Assembly: GCF_001428255.1 (NCBI RefSeq)
Contig: NZ_LMRW01000024.1
Span: 314,170-378,169, forward strand
Origin: Agromyces sp. Soil535
GTDB lineage: Bacteria; Actinomycetota; Actinomycetes; Actinomycetales; Microbacteriaceae
DNA: 64,000 nt
Reading direction: 5' to 3'
Below are positions 26,817 through 37,641 of this stretch, piece after piece. Positions within the stretch are counted from its first letter, which is position 1, and every line of letters starts with the position of its first letter. The notes under the pieces were generated by a model, which saw nothing but the letters and a program-made list of their open reading frames with translations, had not been told where the DNA came from and searched no databases. The translations under genes were made by a program, and so were the position numbers.

Positions 26817-27559
26817 TCTCCGTGCTCATCGCCGACGACGAGCAGCCCGCGATCGACGAGCTGGCGTTCCTCCTCGGCCAGGATCCGCGCATCGGGGTGA
26901 TCCACCAGGCCGCCTCGGGTGCGGAGGCCATCCGCGTGCTCACCCGAGAGCCCGTCGACGCCGCCTTCCTCGACATCCACATGCCCGGCCTCAACGGCTT
27001 CGACCTCGCGCGGGCGATGCAGCGCTTCGAGCGTCGCCCCGCCCTCGTGTTCGTCACCGCCGACGAGGAGGGCGCGCTGGAGGCGTTCGACCTCGCGGCC
27101 GTCGACTACCTGCTGAAGCCCGTGCGCACCGAACGGCTGCACCGTTCGGTGACCCGCGTCGTCGAGGCGCTGAAGGCCGCGGGGGCCGGGTCGGCGGGGC
27201 CCGCGGCATCCGAATCGCAGCCCGAGATGATCGCGGTGACCCTCGGGGGCACGACCCGCATGATCCGTCGAGACGACGTGCGCTACGTGCAGGCGCAGGG
27301 CGACTACGCGCGCCTGCACACCGAAGAGGCCAGCTACCTCGTGCGCGTGCCGATGGCGGACCTCGAGCGGCAGTGGTCGGACTCGTTCGTGCGCATCCAC
27401 CGTTCGTACCTCGTCGCGATCCCGCACCTCTCGCGCATCCGGCTCGGCGGCGATCACCCGAGTGTCACCATCGACGCGGCCGAGCTGCCCGTGAGCCGGC
27501 GCCTGCTGCCCGCGCTCCGCGAACGTCTCGAGTCGGCGACCATCCGGCCGCGGCAATGA
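26813..27559 (+). CDS. LytTR-family response regulator
   Basis: A 248-residue regulator: receiver domain 1-115 with the phospho-Asp in AAFLDIHMPGLNG (near 53) and KPV at LLKPVRTERLH; LytTR DNA-binding domain about 140-245 (MIRRDDVRYVQAQGDYARLH, SFVRIHRSYLVAI). Partner of the kinase encoded immediately upstream; both are translationally coupled, and the GTG start lies in the kinase stop. Likely targets are the two symporter genes on either side and its own promoter. Confidence 0.94.
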   Translation: MISVLIADDEQPAIDELAFLLGQDPRIGVIHQAASGAEAIRVLTREPVDAAFLDIHMPGLNGFDLARAMQRFERRPALVFVTADEEGALEAFDLAAVDYLLKPVRTERLHRSVTRVVEALKAAGAGSAGPAASESQPEMIAVTLGGTTRMIRRDDVRYVQAQGDYARLHTEEASYLVRVPMADLERQWSDSFVRIHRSYLVAIPHLSRIRLGGDHPSVTIDAAELPVSRRLLPALRERLESATIRPRQ

Positions 27560-27954
27560 GCAGCGATCCGGAGCGCACGGATGCCACGCCGGCGAGGGTG
27601 CGGGTCACCGCCCCGCGCCCGGGGTCGGCCGCGGCATCCGCCCGCCCGTCGCCGCACCCGGGAACCGAGGCGCCGACGAGCGACATCGCGGGCGTCTACG
27701 TGCGATCGCTGATCCGGACGCAGCTGAGGCTCGGCGTCGTCTTCGCGGTCGGCTTCGTCGTCGCGACGGCGCTGTTCGTGCTGGCGATCGCGTTCGTGCC
27801 CGAGCTCGACGCCACGTTCGTGCTCGGCGTGCCGTTGTCATGGCTGCTCCTCGGCATCGGCGTGTACCCGCTCGCGATCACGGTGGCCGGGCTGTACGTG
27901 CGCGCCGCCTCGCGCAACGAGGCACGGTACCGCTCGCTCACGGAGGACGAGTGA
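27556..27954 (+). CDS. Small two-helix membrane protein, probable symporter partner
   Basis: A 132-residue protein with a 50-residue proline/alanine-rich N-terminus and two helices (LGVVFAVGFVVATALFVLAI and VPLSWLLLGIGVYPLAITVAGLYV). It occupies the place a DUF485 protein would have before a symporter and has the same build, but with a different N-terminus (VYVRSLIRTQLRL). Overlaps both neighbours by four bases (ATGA and GTGA), so it is certainly part of the kinase-regulator-symporter operon. Confidence 0.82.
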   Translation: MSSDPERTDATPARVRVTAPRPGSAAASARPSPHPGTEAPTSDIAGVYVRSLIRTQLRLGVVFAVGFVVATALFVLAIAFVPELDATFVLGVPLSWLLLGIGVYPLAITVAGLYVRAASRNEARYRSLTEDE

Positions 27955-29429
27955 ACGCCGCGATCGGGTACACCGCGATCGTCGCCGTGGCGGTCGCGTC
28001 GGCGCTCATCGGGTTCTACGGGCTCCGGGTCTCGCGTACGACGAGCGACTTCTACGTGGCCTCGCGAACGGTGCGCCCGTGGTGGAACGCGTCGGCGATC
28101 GGCGGCGAGTACCTCTCGGCGGCGTCGTTCCTCGGCATCGCCGGGCTGATCCTGCTCACGGGGTCGGCGGCGCTGTGGTTCCCGATCGGCTACACGGCGG
28201 GCTACCTCATGCTGCTGCTGTTCGTGGCCGCCCCCCTGCGTCGGTCGGGCGCCTACACGATCCCCGACTTCACCGAGGCGCGGCTCGAGTCGGTGTGGGC
28301 GCGCCGGGTGACGAGCATCCTCGTGATCGTCGTCGGCTGGTTCTACATCGTCCCGCAGCTGCAGGGCGCCGCGCTCACCGTGCGCATCACGACGGGGCTC
28401 CCCGCGTGGGCGGGCTCGCTCGCCGTCGCCGTGATCGTGGCCGTCGTGGTGGCCGCGGGCGGCATGCGCTCGATCACGTTCGTGCAGGCGTTCCAGTTCT
28501 GGCTGAAGCTCACCGCGCTCGCGGTCCCGGTGGTCGTGCTGCTCCTCGCGCTCGGCGGCACCGAACCCGCGCTGCCGCCCGTCGAGGCGTTCCCGGCCAC
28601 GGCAGGGCCGGGCGACCTCGAGGTGTATCGCACGGTGTCGCTGATGGTCGCGCTCCTGCTCGGCACGCTCGGCCTGCCGCACGTGCTCGTGCGGTTCTAC
28701 ACGAACCCCGACGGCGTCGCCGCACGTCGCACGACCGTGATCGTGCTCGTGCTGCTCTCGGTGTTCTACCTGTTCCCCACGGCGTTCGGCTTCCTCGGAC
28801 GCGCGTTCGCCCCCGACCTCGCGACCAGCGGCGACGCCGACGCCCTCATCCTCCTGCTGCCCGACCGGCTCATCCCCGGTCCCGTGGGCGACGTGCTCAC
28901 CGCGCTCGTGATCGCCGGCGCGTTCGCCGCGTTCCTCTCGACGTCGTCGGGCCTGGTCGTGTCGCTCGCGGGCGTGATCAGCCAGGACCTGCTCGGCGGC
29001 AGCGTGCGCGGCTTCCGCATCGCCGCGGTGATCTCGTCGTTCGTGCCGCTCGTCGTCGCGCTCGCCACCGAGTCGACGGGCCTCGCCGGGAGCGTCGGGC
29101 TCGTGTTCGCCTTCACGGCCTCGACCCTGTGCCCGGTGCTCCTCCTCGGCATCTGGTGGCGCGGGCTCACGGCGCGTGGCGCGGTCGCGGGCATGCTCAC
29201 CGGCGCCGTGCTTTCGGGCACCGCCATCCTCGGCGGCGCGGCCATCTCTGCGGTGCTCCCCGGCATCCGCCCGTTCCTCGAGCAGCCCGCGGCCTGGACC
29301 GTGCCGCTCGCCGTGCTCGTGACCGTGCTCGCGTCGCGCGCCGACCGTCGCGGCGTGCCACGCGGCGCCGACGCGTTCCTCACCCGCCTGCACGTGCCCG
29401 AGGCGGCCCGACGACGACGGCCCGTCTGA
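27951..29429 (+). CDS. Sodium:solute symporter, second ActP-like copy
   Basis: A 492-residue SSS-family symporter, about 13 helices, with SDFYVASRTVRPWWNASAIG, LPHVLVRFYTNPDGV and AFAAFLSTSSGLVVSLAGV, parallel to ActP but diverged. Likely imports a short monocarboxylate such as acetate, propionate or pyruvate. Fourth gene of the lytS operon. Convergent with an SDR gene, 14 bases between stops. Confidence 0.92.
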   Translation: MNAAIGYTAIVAVAVASALIGFYGLRVSRTTSDFYVASRTVRPWWNASAIGGEYLSAASFLGIAGLILLTGSAALWFPIGYTAGYLMLLLFVAAPLRRSGAYTIPDFTEARLESVWARRVTSILVIVVGWFYIVPQLQGAALTVRITTGLPAWAGSLAVAVIVAVVVAAGGMRSITFVQAFQFWLKLTALAVPVVVLLLALGGTEPALPPVEAFPATAGPGDLEVYRTVSLMVALLLGTLGLPHVLVRFYTNPDGVAARRTTVIVLVLLSVFYLFPTAFGFLGRAFAPDLATSGDADALILLLPDRLIPGPVGDVLTALVIAGAFAAFLSTSSGLVVSLAGVISQDLLGGSVRGFRIAAVISSFVPLVVALATESTGLAGSVGLVFAFTASTLCPVLLLGIWWRGLTARGAVAGMLTGAVLSGTAILGGAAISAVLPGIRPFLEQPAAWTVPLAVLVTVLASRADRRGVPRGADAFLTRLHVPEAARRRRPV

Positions 29430-29443
29430 ACCGGCGGATGCCG

Positions 29444-30316
29444 CTACCCGCCACCCAGGCCGACGAGGTCGGCGCTGACCTTCCACAGCCGCGCCGCGGC
29501 CGCGGTGTCGTACGAAGCCCTGTTGGACCTCTTGGGCTTCCGATTGGCGAAGTACCTGCCCGATACGCCCTCGACCTCTGCGGATGAGGCGAGGTAGATC
29601 GGCGTCTCCGCGCCGCGGGCTGGCCGCTTCATGAACGGCCGCGCCACCGGGCCCATGACCTCGAAGAACCGCACCTGGTCCTCGGCGCCGAAGTCGGTCC
29701 TGGTGACTCCCGGGTGCAGCACGGTCGCCGTCACCCCGCTGCCCTGCAGGCGACGAGCGAGTTCGTACGTGAACATCACGTTGGCCAGCTTCGACTGGTT
29801 GTATGCCCGCTGACCCGAATAGTCGCGCGCGCCCTGCAGATCGTCGAAGTCGATCCGGCCCGTGGCCTGGGCGCCGGAGGAGACCGTGACCACTCGCGAG
29901 GGCGCACTGGCCTCGAGTCGCTCGAGCAGCAGGTTGGTGAGCAGGAAGGGCGCCAGGTGGTTGAGCGCGAAGGTGTGCTCCAGCCCGTCGGCCGTGACGT
30001 GCCGGTGTGCCCAGAACCCGCCGACGTTGTTGACGAGCACGTCGATTCGCGGGTACCGCTCGACCACCTCGGCGGCGAGTCGGCGCACCTCCGCCTGGGA
30101 CGACATGTCCGCGACGAACACGTCGACCGACGGGTTGCCCGTCTGGCGGACGATGTCGGCAGCGGCAGCCTCGGCTCGCCCCAGGTCGCGGCCCGTGATC
30201 CCGACCCGGGCCCCCAGTGCGGAGAGGCCGATGGCCGTCGCCTTGCCGATACCACCGGTGCCGCCGGTGACCAACGCGGCCTTGCCGGCCATCGGGCCGG
30301 GCACCTGTTCAGGCAC
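29444..30316 (-). CDS. Short-chain dehydrogenase/reductase
   Basis: A roughly 290-residue SDR of the retinol-dehydrogenase-like class: ALVTGGTGGIGKATA (cofactor), NNVGGFW (NAG variant), VTVSSGAQATGRIDF (catalytic Ser) and YNQSKLANVMF (YxxxK). Substrate unknown. GTG at 30316 is chosen because AAGGGG precedes it; a GTG at 30352 and an ATG at 30292 are in frame too. Follows a GNAT gene by 44 bases on the same strand. Confidence 0.9.
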   Translation of the reverse strand: MPEQVPGPMAGKAALVTGGTGGIGKATAIGLSALGARVGITGRDLGRAEAAAADIVRQTGNPSVDVFVADMSSQAEVRRLAAEVVERYPRIDVLVNNVGGFWAHRHVTADGLEHTFALNHLAPFLLTNLLLERLEASAPSRVVTVSSGAQATGRIDFDDLQGARDYSGQRAYNQSKLANVMFTYELARRLQGSGVTATVLHPGVTRTDFGAEDQVRFFEVMGPVARPFMKRPARGAETPIYLASSAEVEGVSGRYFANRKPKRSNRASYDTAAAARLWKVSADLVGLGGG

Positions 30317-30360
30317 TGATTCCGCCCCTTCCGTCCCGTCGGCGGGGAACACGACCCGGC

Positions 30361-31083
30361 CTACTCCCCCTGCCGGGCGCCGTCAAGCTCCGCGCCGACC
30401 GACGATCCGAGCCGCAGCGGCCGGTCGCCCCACTCGGCGAGCCGGGCCTCGAGCCGGTCGCGCACCGCAGGCCACTCGTCGACGATCACCGAGTACACGG
30501 CGGAGTCGCGCCACGAGCCGTCGGCGCGAGGACGCTCGCGTCGCGTGATCCCCTCGAACTGCGCACCGAGCTTCAGGATCGCCGCCCGCGAGCGCGCATT
30601 GCGCGCATCCGCCTGCAGCTTGACCCGGCCGAACCCGTGGCCGAACGCGAGCCCCAGCAGCAGCAGCTTCGCCTCGGGGTTGACGGTGGTGCCCCAGACC
30701 CTCGGGTCGTACGCCGTCCAGCCGATGTGCGCCGATTCGTTCGGCAGGTCGAGATCACCGAGCTTCGTGGCGCCGACGATGGCGCCGTGGTCGGGCCCGC
30801 CCGCCAGGCGCACGGTCCACGGCATCGCATCGGGCCCGCCGGCGTAGTAGTCCCTGGCGAAGGCCGCGAACGCCCCGGCGTCGGCCGGCAGCCCCGCAGG
30901 GCCGCCGCCGTAGCCTCCGGCGAACACCTCTGGACGACCCAACGCGCGGTACAGCGCCGGAATGTCGGCCTCGGAGTAGGGCGTGAGCGTGATGAATCGA
31001 CCGACGAGCGGCTCGGCGGCGGGGCGGCTGGCGGTCACCCTGTCGAGTCTGGCACGGACGGCGCGAAGCCTTCCGGCATCCAT
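30361..31083 (-). CDS. GNAT-family N-acetyltransferase (RimJ/RimL-like)
   Basis: A roughly 240-residue acetyltransferase of the RimJ/RimL type: PLVGRFITLTPYSEADIPAL opening, GATKLGDLDLPNESAHIGW, WGTTVNPEAKLLLLGLAFG (acetyl-CoA region) and VKLQADARNARSRAAILKLG. Such enzymes often modify N-termini or amino-glycosides-like amines; target unknown. The start is uncertain: ATG 31083, GTG 31092 or GTG 31038, none with a clear ribosome binding site. Confidence 0.88.
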   Translation of the reverse strand: MDAGRLRAVRARLDRVTASRPAAEPLVGRFITLTPYSEADIPALYRALGRPEVFAGGYGGGPAGLPADAGAFAAFARDYYAGGPDAMPWTVRLAGGPDHGAIVGATKLGDLDLPNESAHIGWTAYDPRVWGTTVNPEAKLLLLGLAFGHGFGRVKLQADARNARSRAAILKLGAQFEGITRRERPRADGSWRDSAVYSVIVDEWPAVRDRLEARLAEWGDRPLRLGSSVGAELDGARQGE

Positions 31084-31138
31084 GCCCGGCACCTACGATG
31101 ACGGGAGCAGCATTCCGACAGATTGGATGGTGGGGGAC

Positions 31139-31360
31139 ATGGGATCGCTGGACGACCTGACGAAGAAGGCACAGGACTTCGTCGAGGAGAACAAGGACAA
31201 GATCACCGAGGCGCTCAACAGCGAGCAGGCCGAGGAGATCAGCGACAAGGTCCTCGACGGCGTCGCAGAGGCGGCCAAGAAGGTCACGCCAGATGAGCAC
31301 GACGCCAAGGTCGACGACGTGCGCGCGAACATCGACAAGGCCATCGGCACCGAGCCGTAG
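31139..31360 (+). CDS. MT0933-type antitoxin-like small protein
   Basis: A 73-residue, highly charged helical protein: MGSLDDLTKKAQDFVEENKD, then ITEALNSEQAEEISDKVLDG. It matches the MT0933 (Rv0909) antitoxin family, which is common in actinobacteria; no toxin gene lies next to it, so it may act otherwise (stress-type, CsbD-like). The second of two close ATGs (31127, 31139) is used, with GGGGG just upstream. A possible TACGAT promoter lies at 31094-31099. Confidence 0.8.
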   Translation: MGSLDDLTKKAQDFVEENKDKITEALNSEQAEEISDKVLDGVAEAAKKVTPDEHDAKVDDVRANIDKAIGTEP

Positions 31361-31372
31361 GCCATCGTCCGC

Positions 31373-31418
31373 ATGAGTGGGGCGGATGTCGCGCAGTCGC
31401 GGCATCCGCCCCACTCAT
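31373..31418. terminator. Strong bidirectional terminator before the purA end
   Basis: ATGAGTGGGGCGGATGTCGC (31373-31392) plus G pairs with the mirror arm at 31398-31418: 21 pairs with one T-G wobble and a CAGT loop. Lies between the convergent antitoxin-like gene and purA. Confidence 0.9.
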
Positions 31419-31436
31419 GTCCGGCGCAGGATCACC

Positions 31437-32723
31437 TCAGTCGAGCAGGTCGTGCAGCTGCACGATCTCCTCGCGGCCGGGGCCGACGCCGATCGCGGAG
31501 ATGCGCGAGCCGCTCATGGCCTCGAGCTCGCGTACGTAGCTCTGGGCGTTCGCGGGCAGCTCCGAGAACTCGCGCGCGCCCGAGATGTCCTCGGTCCAGC
31601 CGGGGAACTCCTCGTAGACGGGCTTCGCGTGGTGGAAGTCCGACTGCGACACCGGCACCTCGTCGACCCGCTGGCCCTCGACCTCGTACGCGACCGCGAC
31701 CGGGATGCGCTCGAGGCCCGTCAGCACGTCGAGCTTCGTGAGCACGAAGTCGGTGACGCCGTTGATCCGCGACGCGTAGCGGGCGATTGGCGCGTCGAAC
31801 CATCCGGTGCGACGGCGGCGGCCCGTGGTGGTGCCGAACTCGAAGCCGCGCTCGGAGAGGAACTCGCCCCACTCGTCGAAGAGCTCAGTGGGGAACGGGC
31901 CTGCGCCGACGCGGGTGGTGTACGCCTTCACGACCGCGATGACCCGGTCGATGCGGTTCGGCGCGATGCCGGAGCCGGTGACCGCGCCCCCGCTCGTGGC
32001 GTTCGACGACGTGACGAACGGGTAGGTGCCGTGGTCGACGTCGAGCATGGTCGCCTGGCCGCCCTCGAAGAGCACGGTCTCACCGCGCTCGAGCGCCTGG
32101 TGCAGCAGCAGCGATGTGTCGGTGACCATCGGGCGGAGCCTGTCGACGTAGCCGAGCAGCTCCTCGACGATCTCGTCGACGCCGATGGCGCGCCGGTTGT
32201 AGACCTTCACGAGCAGGTGGTTCTTCTGGTCGAGCGCGCCCTCGACCTTCTGCCGCAGGATGTTCTCGTCGAAGAGGTCCTGCATGCGGATGCCGACGCG
32301 GTTGATCTTGTCGGCGTACGACGGGCCGATGCCCCGGCCCGTGGTGCCGATCTGGCGCTTGCCGAGGAATCGCTCCGTGACCTTGTCGAGCGTGCGGTGG
32401 TACTGGGTGATCAGGTGTGCGTTCGCCGAGACACGGAGCTTCGAGACGTCCACGCCGCGTACCTCGAGCGCCTCGAGCTCCTCGAACAGCACCTCGATGT
32501 CGACGACGACGCCGTTCGCGATCACGGGGGTGACGCCGGGCGTGAGGATGCCCGACGGCAAGAGGTGCAGGGCGTACTTCTCGTCGCCGACGACCACGGT
32601 GTGCCCGGCGTTGTTGCCGCCGTTGAACTTCACGACGAAGTCGAGCCGGGAACCCAGCAGGTCGGTCGCCTTGCCCTTGCCCTCGTCGCCCCATTGCGCT
32701 CCGATGAGTACGGCTGCGGGCAT
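31437..32723 (-). CDS. purA: Adenylosuccinate synthetase
   Basis: A 428-residue PurA, joining IMP and aspartate with GTP on the route to AMP. Motifs: [16 protein letters not shown] (P-loop, residues 7-22), [43 protein letters not shown] (read in parts) and [13 protein letters not shown]. Full length. ATG at 32723 follows the DUF3151 stop by one base, so the two genes are co-transcribed and probably coupled. Confidence 0.97.
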   Translation of the reverse strand: MPAAVLIGAQWGDEGKGKATDLLGSRLDFVVKFNGGNNAGHTVVVGDEKYALHLLPSGILTPGVTPVIANGVVVDIEVLFEELEALEVRGVDVSKLRVSANAHLITQYHRTLDKVTERFLGKRQIGTTGRGIGPSYADKINRVGIRMQDLFDENILRQKVEGALDQKNHLLVKVYNRRAIGVDEIVEELLGYVDRLRPMVTDTSLLLHQALERGETVLFEGGQATMLDVDHGTYPFVTSSNATSGGAVTGSGIAPNRIDRVIAVVKAYTTRVGAGPFPTELFDEWGEFLSERGFEFGTTTGRRRRTGWFDAPIARYASRINGVTDFVLTKLDVLTGLERIPVAVAYEVEGQRVDEVPVSQSDFHHAKPVYEEFPGWTEDISGAREFSELPANAQSYVRELEAMSGSRISAIGVGPGREEIVQLHDLLD

Positions 32724-32724
32724 G

Positions 32725-33270
32725 TCAGTCCTCTCCTGCCGCGTCCACGGCGGTGGGTTCGGCGATCGGTTCGCCGGTGTGGGCCTCGAATCCGGTGGCC
32801 GGCGCGAAGATGCCGGTGGATGCCACGATCGGCATGAGCTGGGTCGGCGTGTACTCCGAGGCGATGCGGGCGGGCGCCTCTGCGTCGGCGGACGCGAGCT
32901 CTCCGGCGAGCTTCGCGGCATGGTCGTCGAGGCCGAGCGCCAGGGCCGCGCGCCGCTGCGCATCGAGCGCTCGGAGGTAGGCACGGTTGGGCTCGTCGGA
33001 CCAGGGCACGGGCTCGCCGGGCTGCCAGCCTGCGGCGGCGAGCTGCTCACGAGCGAGGTCGACGGCGACGGCGGCGAACGCGAACGCCTCGATGGGCTGG
33101 CCCTCGGAGTCGGCCAGATCGGCCAGTTCGGCCCACGCGAGAGGTGACGACGGATGCCCCGCCACGACCGACGCGACGGATGCGCGATCGGCTTCGGCGA
33201 GTGCCTGCCGAACCTCGGGCTCGTCGGCGAGTGACGCCTCGCCCTCGGGTGCTGATTCGTCTGGGGTCAC
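32725..33270 (-). CDS. DUF3151 protein
   Basis: A 181-residue soluble helical protein of the actinobacterial DUF3151 family: [40 protein letters not shown] and [14 protein letters not shown]. The core (about 25-135) is helical like TPR units; an extra 45-residue C-tail follows. Function unknown; it is the first gene of a unit with purA. GTG at 33270 has a TAAGGT -10 five bases upstream (leaderless). Confidence 0.88.
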   Translation of the reverse strand: MTPDESAPEGEASLADEPEVRQALAEADRASVASVVAGHPSSPLAWAELADLADSEGQPIEAFAFAAVAVDLAREQLAAAGWQPGEPVPWSDEPNRAYLRALDAQRRAALALGLDDHAAKLAGELASADAEAPARIASEYTPTQLMPIVASTGIFAPATGFEAHTGEPIAEPTAVDAAGED

Positions 33271-33339
33271 ACTCAACCTTATCGCGGCGTGTTTCCGCGG
33301 GTTGGGGAGGTCGCGCAGCCCTCGGTCACGCGAAGGTGA

Positions 33340-34797
<1,458 letters not shown>

Positions 34798-34908
34798 CCC
34801 GTCACCCGGTTGCGGCCTTTCACGCGGGCGGGGGCGGTGCCATACTCAGACGACCGACCGATCGGCGCATTCTGCGGCGGTCGGCGCGACCGTACTGGGG
34901 AGGGCGCG

Positions 34909-34950
34909 ATGGCCCGTGGTCTGAAGAAGCGAACGGGCGTGCCGGCGTGA
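34909..34950 (+). CDS. 13-codon upstream reading frame before cardiolipin synthase
   Basis: MARGLKKRTGVPA, preceded by an excellent GGGGAGGG ribosome binding site 4 bases before its ATG. Its TGA overlaps the GTG start of the next gene (GTGA), while that gene has no ribosome binding site of its own. Likely a leader peptide whose translation carries ribosomes to the synthase start. CATACT at 34841-34846 may be the -10. Confidence 0.55.
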   Translation: MARGLKKRTGVPA

Positions 34951-36419
34951 GCGCCGAGACCGCCGTGATCATCGGCTGGGTGCTCATCCTGGCCGACCTG
35001 GCGATCCGGATCGGGGCGCTCATCATCATCCCGCGCAACCGCAAGCCCACCGCCGCGATGGCATGGCTCCTCGCGATCTTCCTGATCCCGTTCGTCGGGA
35101 TCATCCTGTTCCTGCTCATCGGCAGCCCCAAGCTGCCGAAGGCGCGGCGCGAACGGCAGCTGGAGATCAACCGGATGATCGCCGAACGCGGCGACCGACT
35201 CGACCTGCCCGACGGCAGGGCGGAGTGGCCGACGTGGTTCGCGACGGCCGTCGAACAGAACCGGACGCTCGGTGCGCTGCCCGCCGTCGGCGGCAACACC
35301 GCGCGGCTGATCGGCGACTACCGGGGGTCGATCGACGCGATGGCGGCCGACATCGACACCGCGACGCGCTTCGTCCATGTGGAGTTCTTCATCGTCGCCC
35401 TCGACGAGACCACGAAGGGGTTCTTCGCCGCCATGGAACGAGCGGTGCAGCGCGGCGTCGTGGTGCGCCTTCTTCTCGACTACGTGGCATCCAGGCGCGT
35501 CTCCGTCCACGCTGCGACGGTCGCCGAACTCGACCGCATCGGCGCGAACTGGAGCTACATGCTCCCAGTGCAGCCGACCAAGGGGAAGTACCAGCGGCCC
35601 GACCTGCGCAACCACCGCAAGCTCGTCGTCGTCGACGGGCTCGTCGCCTACACGGGCTCCCAGAACCTCATCGACCGCAGTTACGACTCGCCGAAGAACC
35701 AGAAGCGCGGGCTGCAGTGGCAGGAGCTCGTGACCCGCGTGACGGGGCCCACCGTCACCGCCGTGAACGCGGTGTTCCTGTCCGACTGGTACAGCGAGAC
35801 CGACGAGCTGCTCGGCGAGGAGGAGAACGTGCCGGCCCTCGCCGTTCCCGCCGATCCGTCACCCGACGCGCTCGTCTGCCAGGTCGTGCCGAGCGGGCCC
35901 GCCTACGTCGCCGAGAACAACCTGCGGCTGTTCCTCACGCTCGTCTCGTCGGCGCAGCAGAGGGTCATCATCACGAGCCCGTACTTCGTGCCCGACGAGG
36001 CGATGATGTACGCCATCACCTCGGCCAAGTACCGCGGCCTGGATGTGCAGCTGTTCGTCTCCGAGATCGGCGACCAGGGCTCCGTCTGGCACGCGCAGCG
36101 GTCGTACTACGGCGACCTGCTCCGAGCGGGCGTGCGCATCTGGCTGTACCCCGGCCCGTACATCCTCCACGCGAAGCACCTCTCGATCGACGACGACGTG
36201 GCCGTGATCGGCTCGAGCAACATGGACATCCGCTCGTTCAACCTCAACTTCGAGATCTCGCTGCTCGTGCGCGGGCACTCCTTCGTCGCCCAGATGCGCG
36301 AGGTCGAGGAGGGCTACCGCTCCATCGGGCGCGAGCTCACGCTCGAGGAGTGGGAGCGCGAACCGGCATCCGCCACCTTCCTCGACGGCATCGCGCGGCT
36401 CACGTCGGCGCTGCAATAG
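34947..36419 (+). CDS. cls: Cardiolipin synthase (phospholipase D family)
   Basis: A 490-residue membrane enzyme: two N-terminal helices (AVIIGWVLILADLAIRIGAL and AWLLAIFLIPFVGIILFLLI) followed by two PLD domains with HKD motifs at about 222 (HRKLVVVDGLVAYTGSQN) and 407 (HAKHLSIDDDVAVIGSSNMD). It makes cardiolipin from phosphatidylglycerol or CDP-diacylglycerol. The GTG start has no ribosome binding site and overlaps a 13-codon leader frame. A GAP-family gene follows 15 bases on. Confidence 0.94.
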   Translation: MSAETAVIIGWVLILADLAIRIGALIIIPRNRKPTAAMAWLLAIFLIPFVGIILFLLIGSPKLPKARRERQLEINRMIAERGDRLDLPDGRAEWPTWFATAVEQNRTLGALPAVGGNTARLIGDYRGSIDAMAADIDTATRFVHVEFFIVALDETTKGFFAAMERAVQRGVVVRLLLDYVASRRVSVHAATVAELDRIGANWSYMLPVQPTKGKYQRPDLRNHRKLVVVDGLVAYTGSQNLIDRSYDSPKNQKRGLQWQELVTRVTGPTVTAVNAVFLSDWYSETDELLGEEENVPALAVPADPSPDALVCQVVPSGPAYVAENNLRLFLTLVSSAQQRVIITSPYFVPDEAMMYAITSAKYRGLDVQLFVSEIGDQGSVWHAQRSYYGDLLRAGVRIWLYPGPYILHAKHLSIDDDVAVIGSSNMDIRSFNLNFEISLLVRGHSFVAQMREVEEGYRSIGRELTLEEWEREPASATFLDGIARLTSALQ

Positions 36420-36434
36420 GCGGAAGGGGCACGG

Positions 36435-37103
36435 ATGCTGGGCGCGATCGGACACATCCTCCCGATCGCGGTCGCGGTCGCGATCAGCTCGGTGCCGATC
36501 ATGGCCACCGTTCTCATCCTCCTCTCGCCGAAAGGCAGGAGGACCGCGCTCCCGTTCCTCATCGGCTGGGTCCTCGGGATGGCGGTGATCGTCACCCTCT
36601 GCACCCTCGGCGCACAGGCGATCCCGGCGCCGCGGTCCGACCGACGTCCCGCGACCGCGATCGCCATCGCGGAGATCCTGGTCGGCATCGGGCTCGTCGT
36701 GGTCGCGATCGTGGAGTGGCGTCGCGCCCGCCGCCACCCATCCGACGCCCTCCCCAAGTGGTTGGCCTCGGTCGACAAGCTCGGGCCGTGGAGCGCGTTC
36801 GGCATCGCATTCGCCCTCAACTTCCGCCCCAAGGGCCTGCTCCTGGCGATCGCGGCCGGCCTTGCGATCCGCGCCGGGAATCTCTCCGTGGGGGAGTCTG
36901 CGATCGTGATCGGGATCTACACGATCATCGGTGCCTCATCCGTCGGGGTGCCGGTCATCCTCGCGCTGGTCGATCCGAAGGGGATGCAGCCGCGGCTCCT
37001 CGACATGAAGGAGTGGATCATGCGCAACCACGGCACGGTGACGGCGCTCATCGTGCTGATCATCGGCGTGGTCATCATCGGGGCGGGGCTGGCGAACCTG
37101 TGA
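36435..37103 (+). CDS. GAP-family (SfLAP) membrane protein
   Basis: A 222-residue, six-helix membrane protein with the family pattern: LPIAVAVAISSVPIMATVLI opening, LLSPKGRRTALPFLIGWVLG, and FALNFRPKGLLLAIAAGLAI. In mycobacteria SfLAP/Sap proteins help move glycolipids to the surface; here the nearest partner is cardiolipin synthase, so a lipid-handling role is reasonable inference. Probably co-transcribed with cls. Confidence 0.86.
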   Translation: MLGAIGHILPIAVAVAISSVPIMATVLILLSPKGRRTALPFLIGWVLGMAVIVTLCTLGAQAIPAPRSDRRPATAIAIAEILVGIGLVVVAIVEWRRARRHPSDALPKWLASVDKLGPWSAFGIAFALNFRPKGLLLAIAAGLAIRAGNLSVGESAIVIGIYTIIGASSVGVPVILALVDPKGMQPRLLDMKEWIMRNHGTVTALIVLIIGVVIIGAGLANL

Positions 37104-37113
37104 TCGCCTGAAC

Positions 37114-37641
37114 TTGCACATTGCCGCCGGCCTCACCCGTCGCGCCTTCTACGGCCACTTCGCGAACCGCGACGAGCTCGTGGACGCGGTGATCGACGTG
37201 GGCGCCGCCCGACTCAACGCCGTCGCCGCCGCGACCGACCACCCCCACGCCCCCACCGCCATCGCGCTGCTCGGCGCGCGCCTGTGGGGCGCCGTCGAGC
37301 ACGTTCGCGTCCTCGCGGGCATGGCCGTGCGCCAGCCCTACGCCGCCCACGCCGCCGAGGCGCTGCTGCCGGTGCGCGAGCGGCTCCGCGTCCTCGTCGC
37401 ACGAGGGGCCGCCGAGGGCACCGTGCGCCCCGACATCCGCGCCGAGGTGCTCGCGCGCCTGATCGAGTCCGCGGCGATCTCGGTGCTCCTCGAAGCCGCC
37501 GCCACGGACATCGACGACGCCGAGGGCCGGCGACTCGTGATGCTCGCCGTGCTCGGCACCGCCGGGCTCTCGTGGCAGGCCAGCGCCGAGCTCATCGCCA
37601 CGGCGTCCGACCTCGCGGTCCCCGAGGGTCCGCGCGCATGA
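37114..37641 (+). pseudogene. TetR-type regulator, truncated at the N-terminus
   Basis: The readable protein starts inside the DNA-binding domain: HIAAGLTRRAFYGHFANRDE is the recognition helix and turn of a TetR HTH, but the first roughly 35-40 residues (helix 1 and most of helix 2) are absent, and no upstream frame supplies them. A TTG at 37114 could start a useless fragment. The C-terminal ligand domain (TAIALLGARLWGAVEHVRVL onward) is intact. With the following gene it marks a decayed locus. Its stop overlaps the next ATG (ATGA), the original operon junction. Confidence 0.8.
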
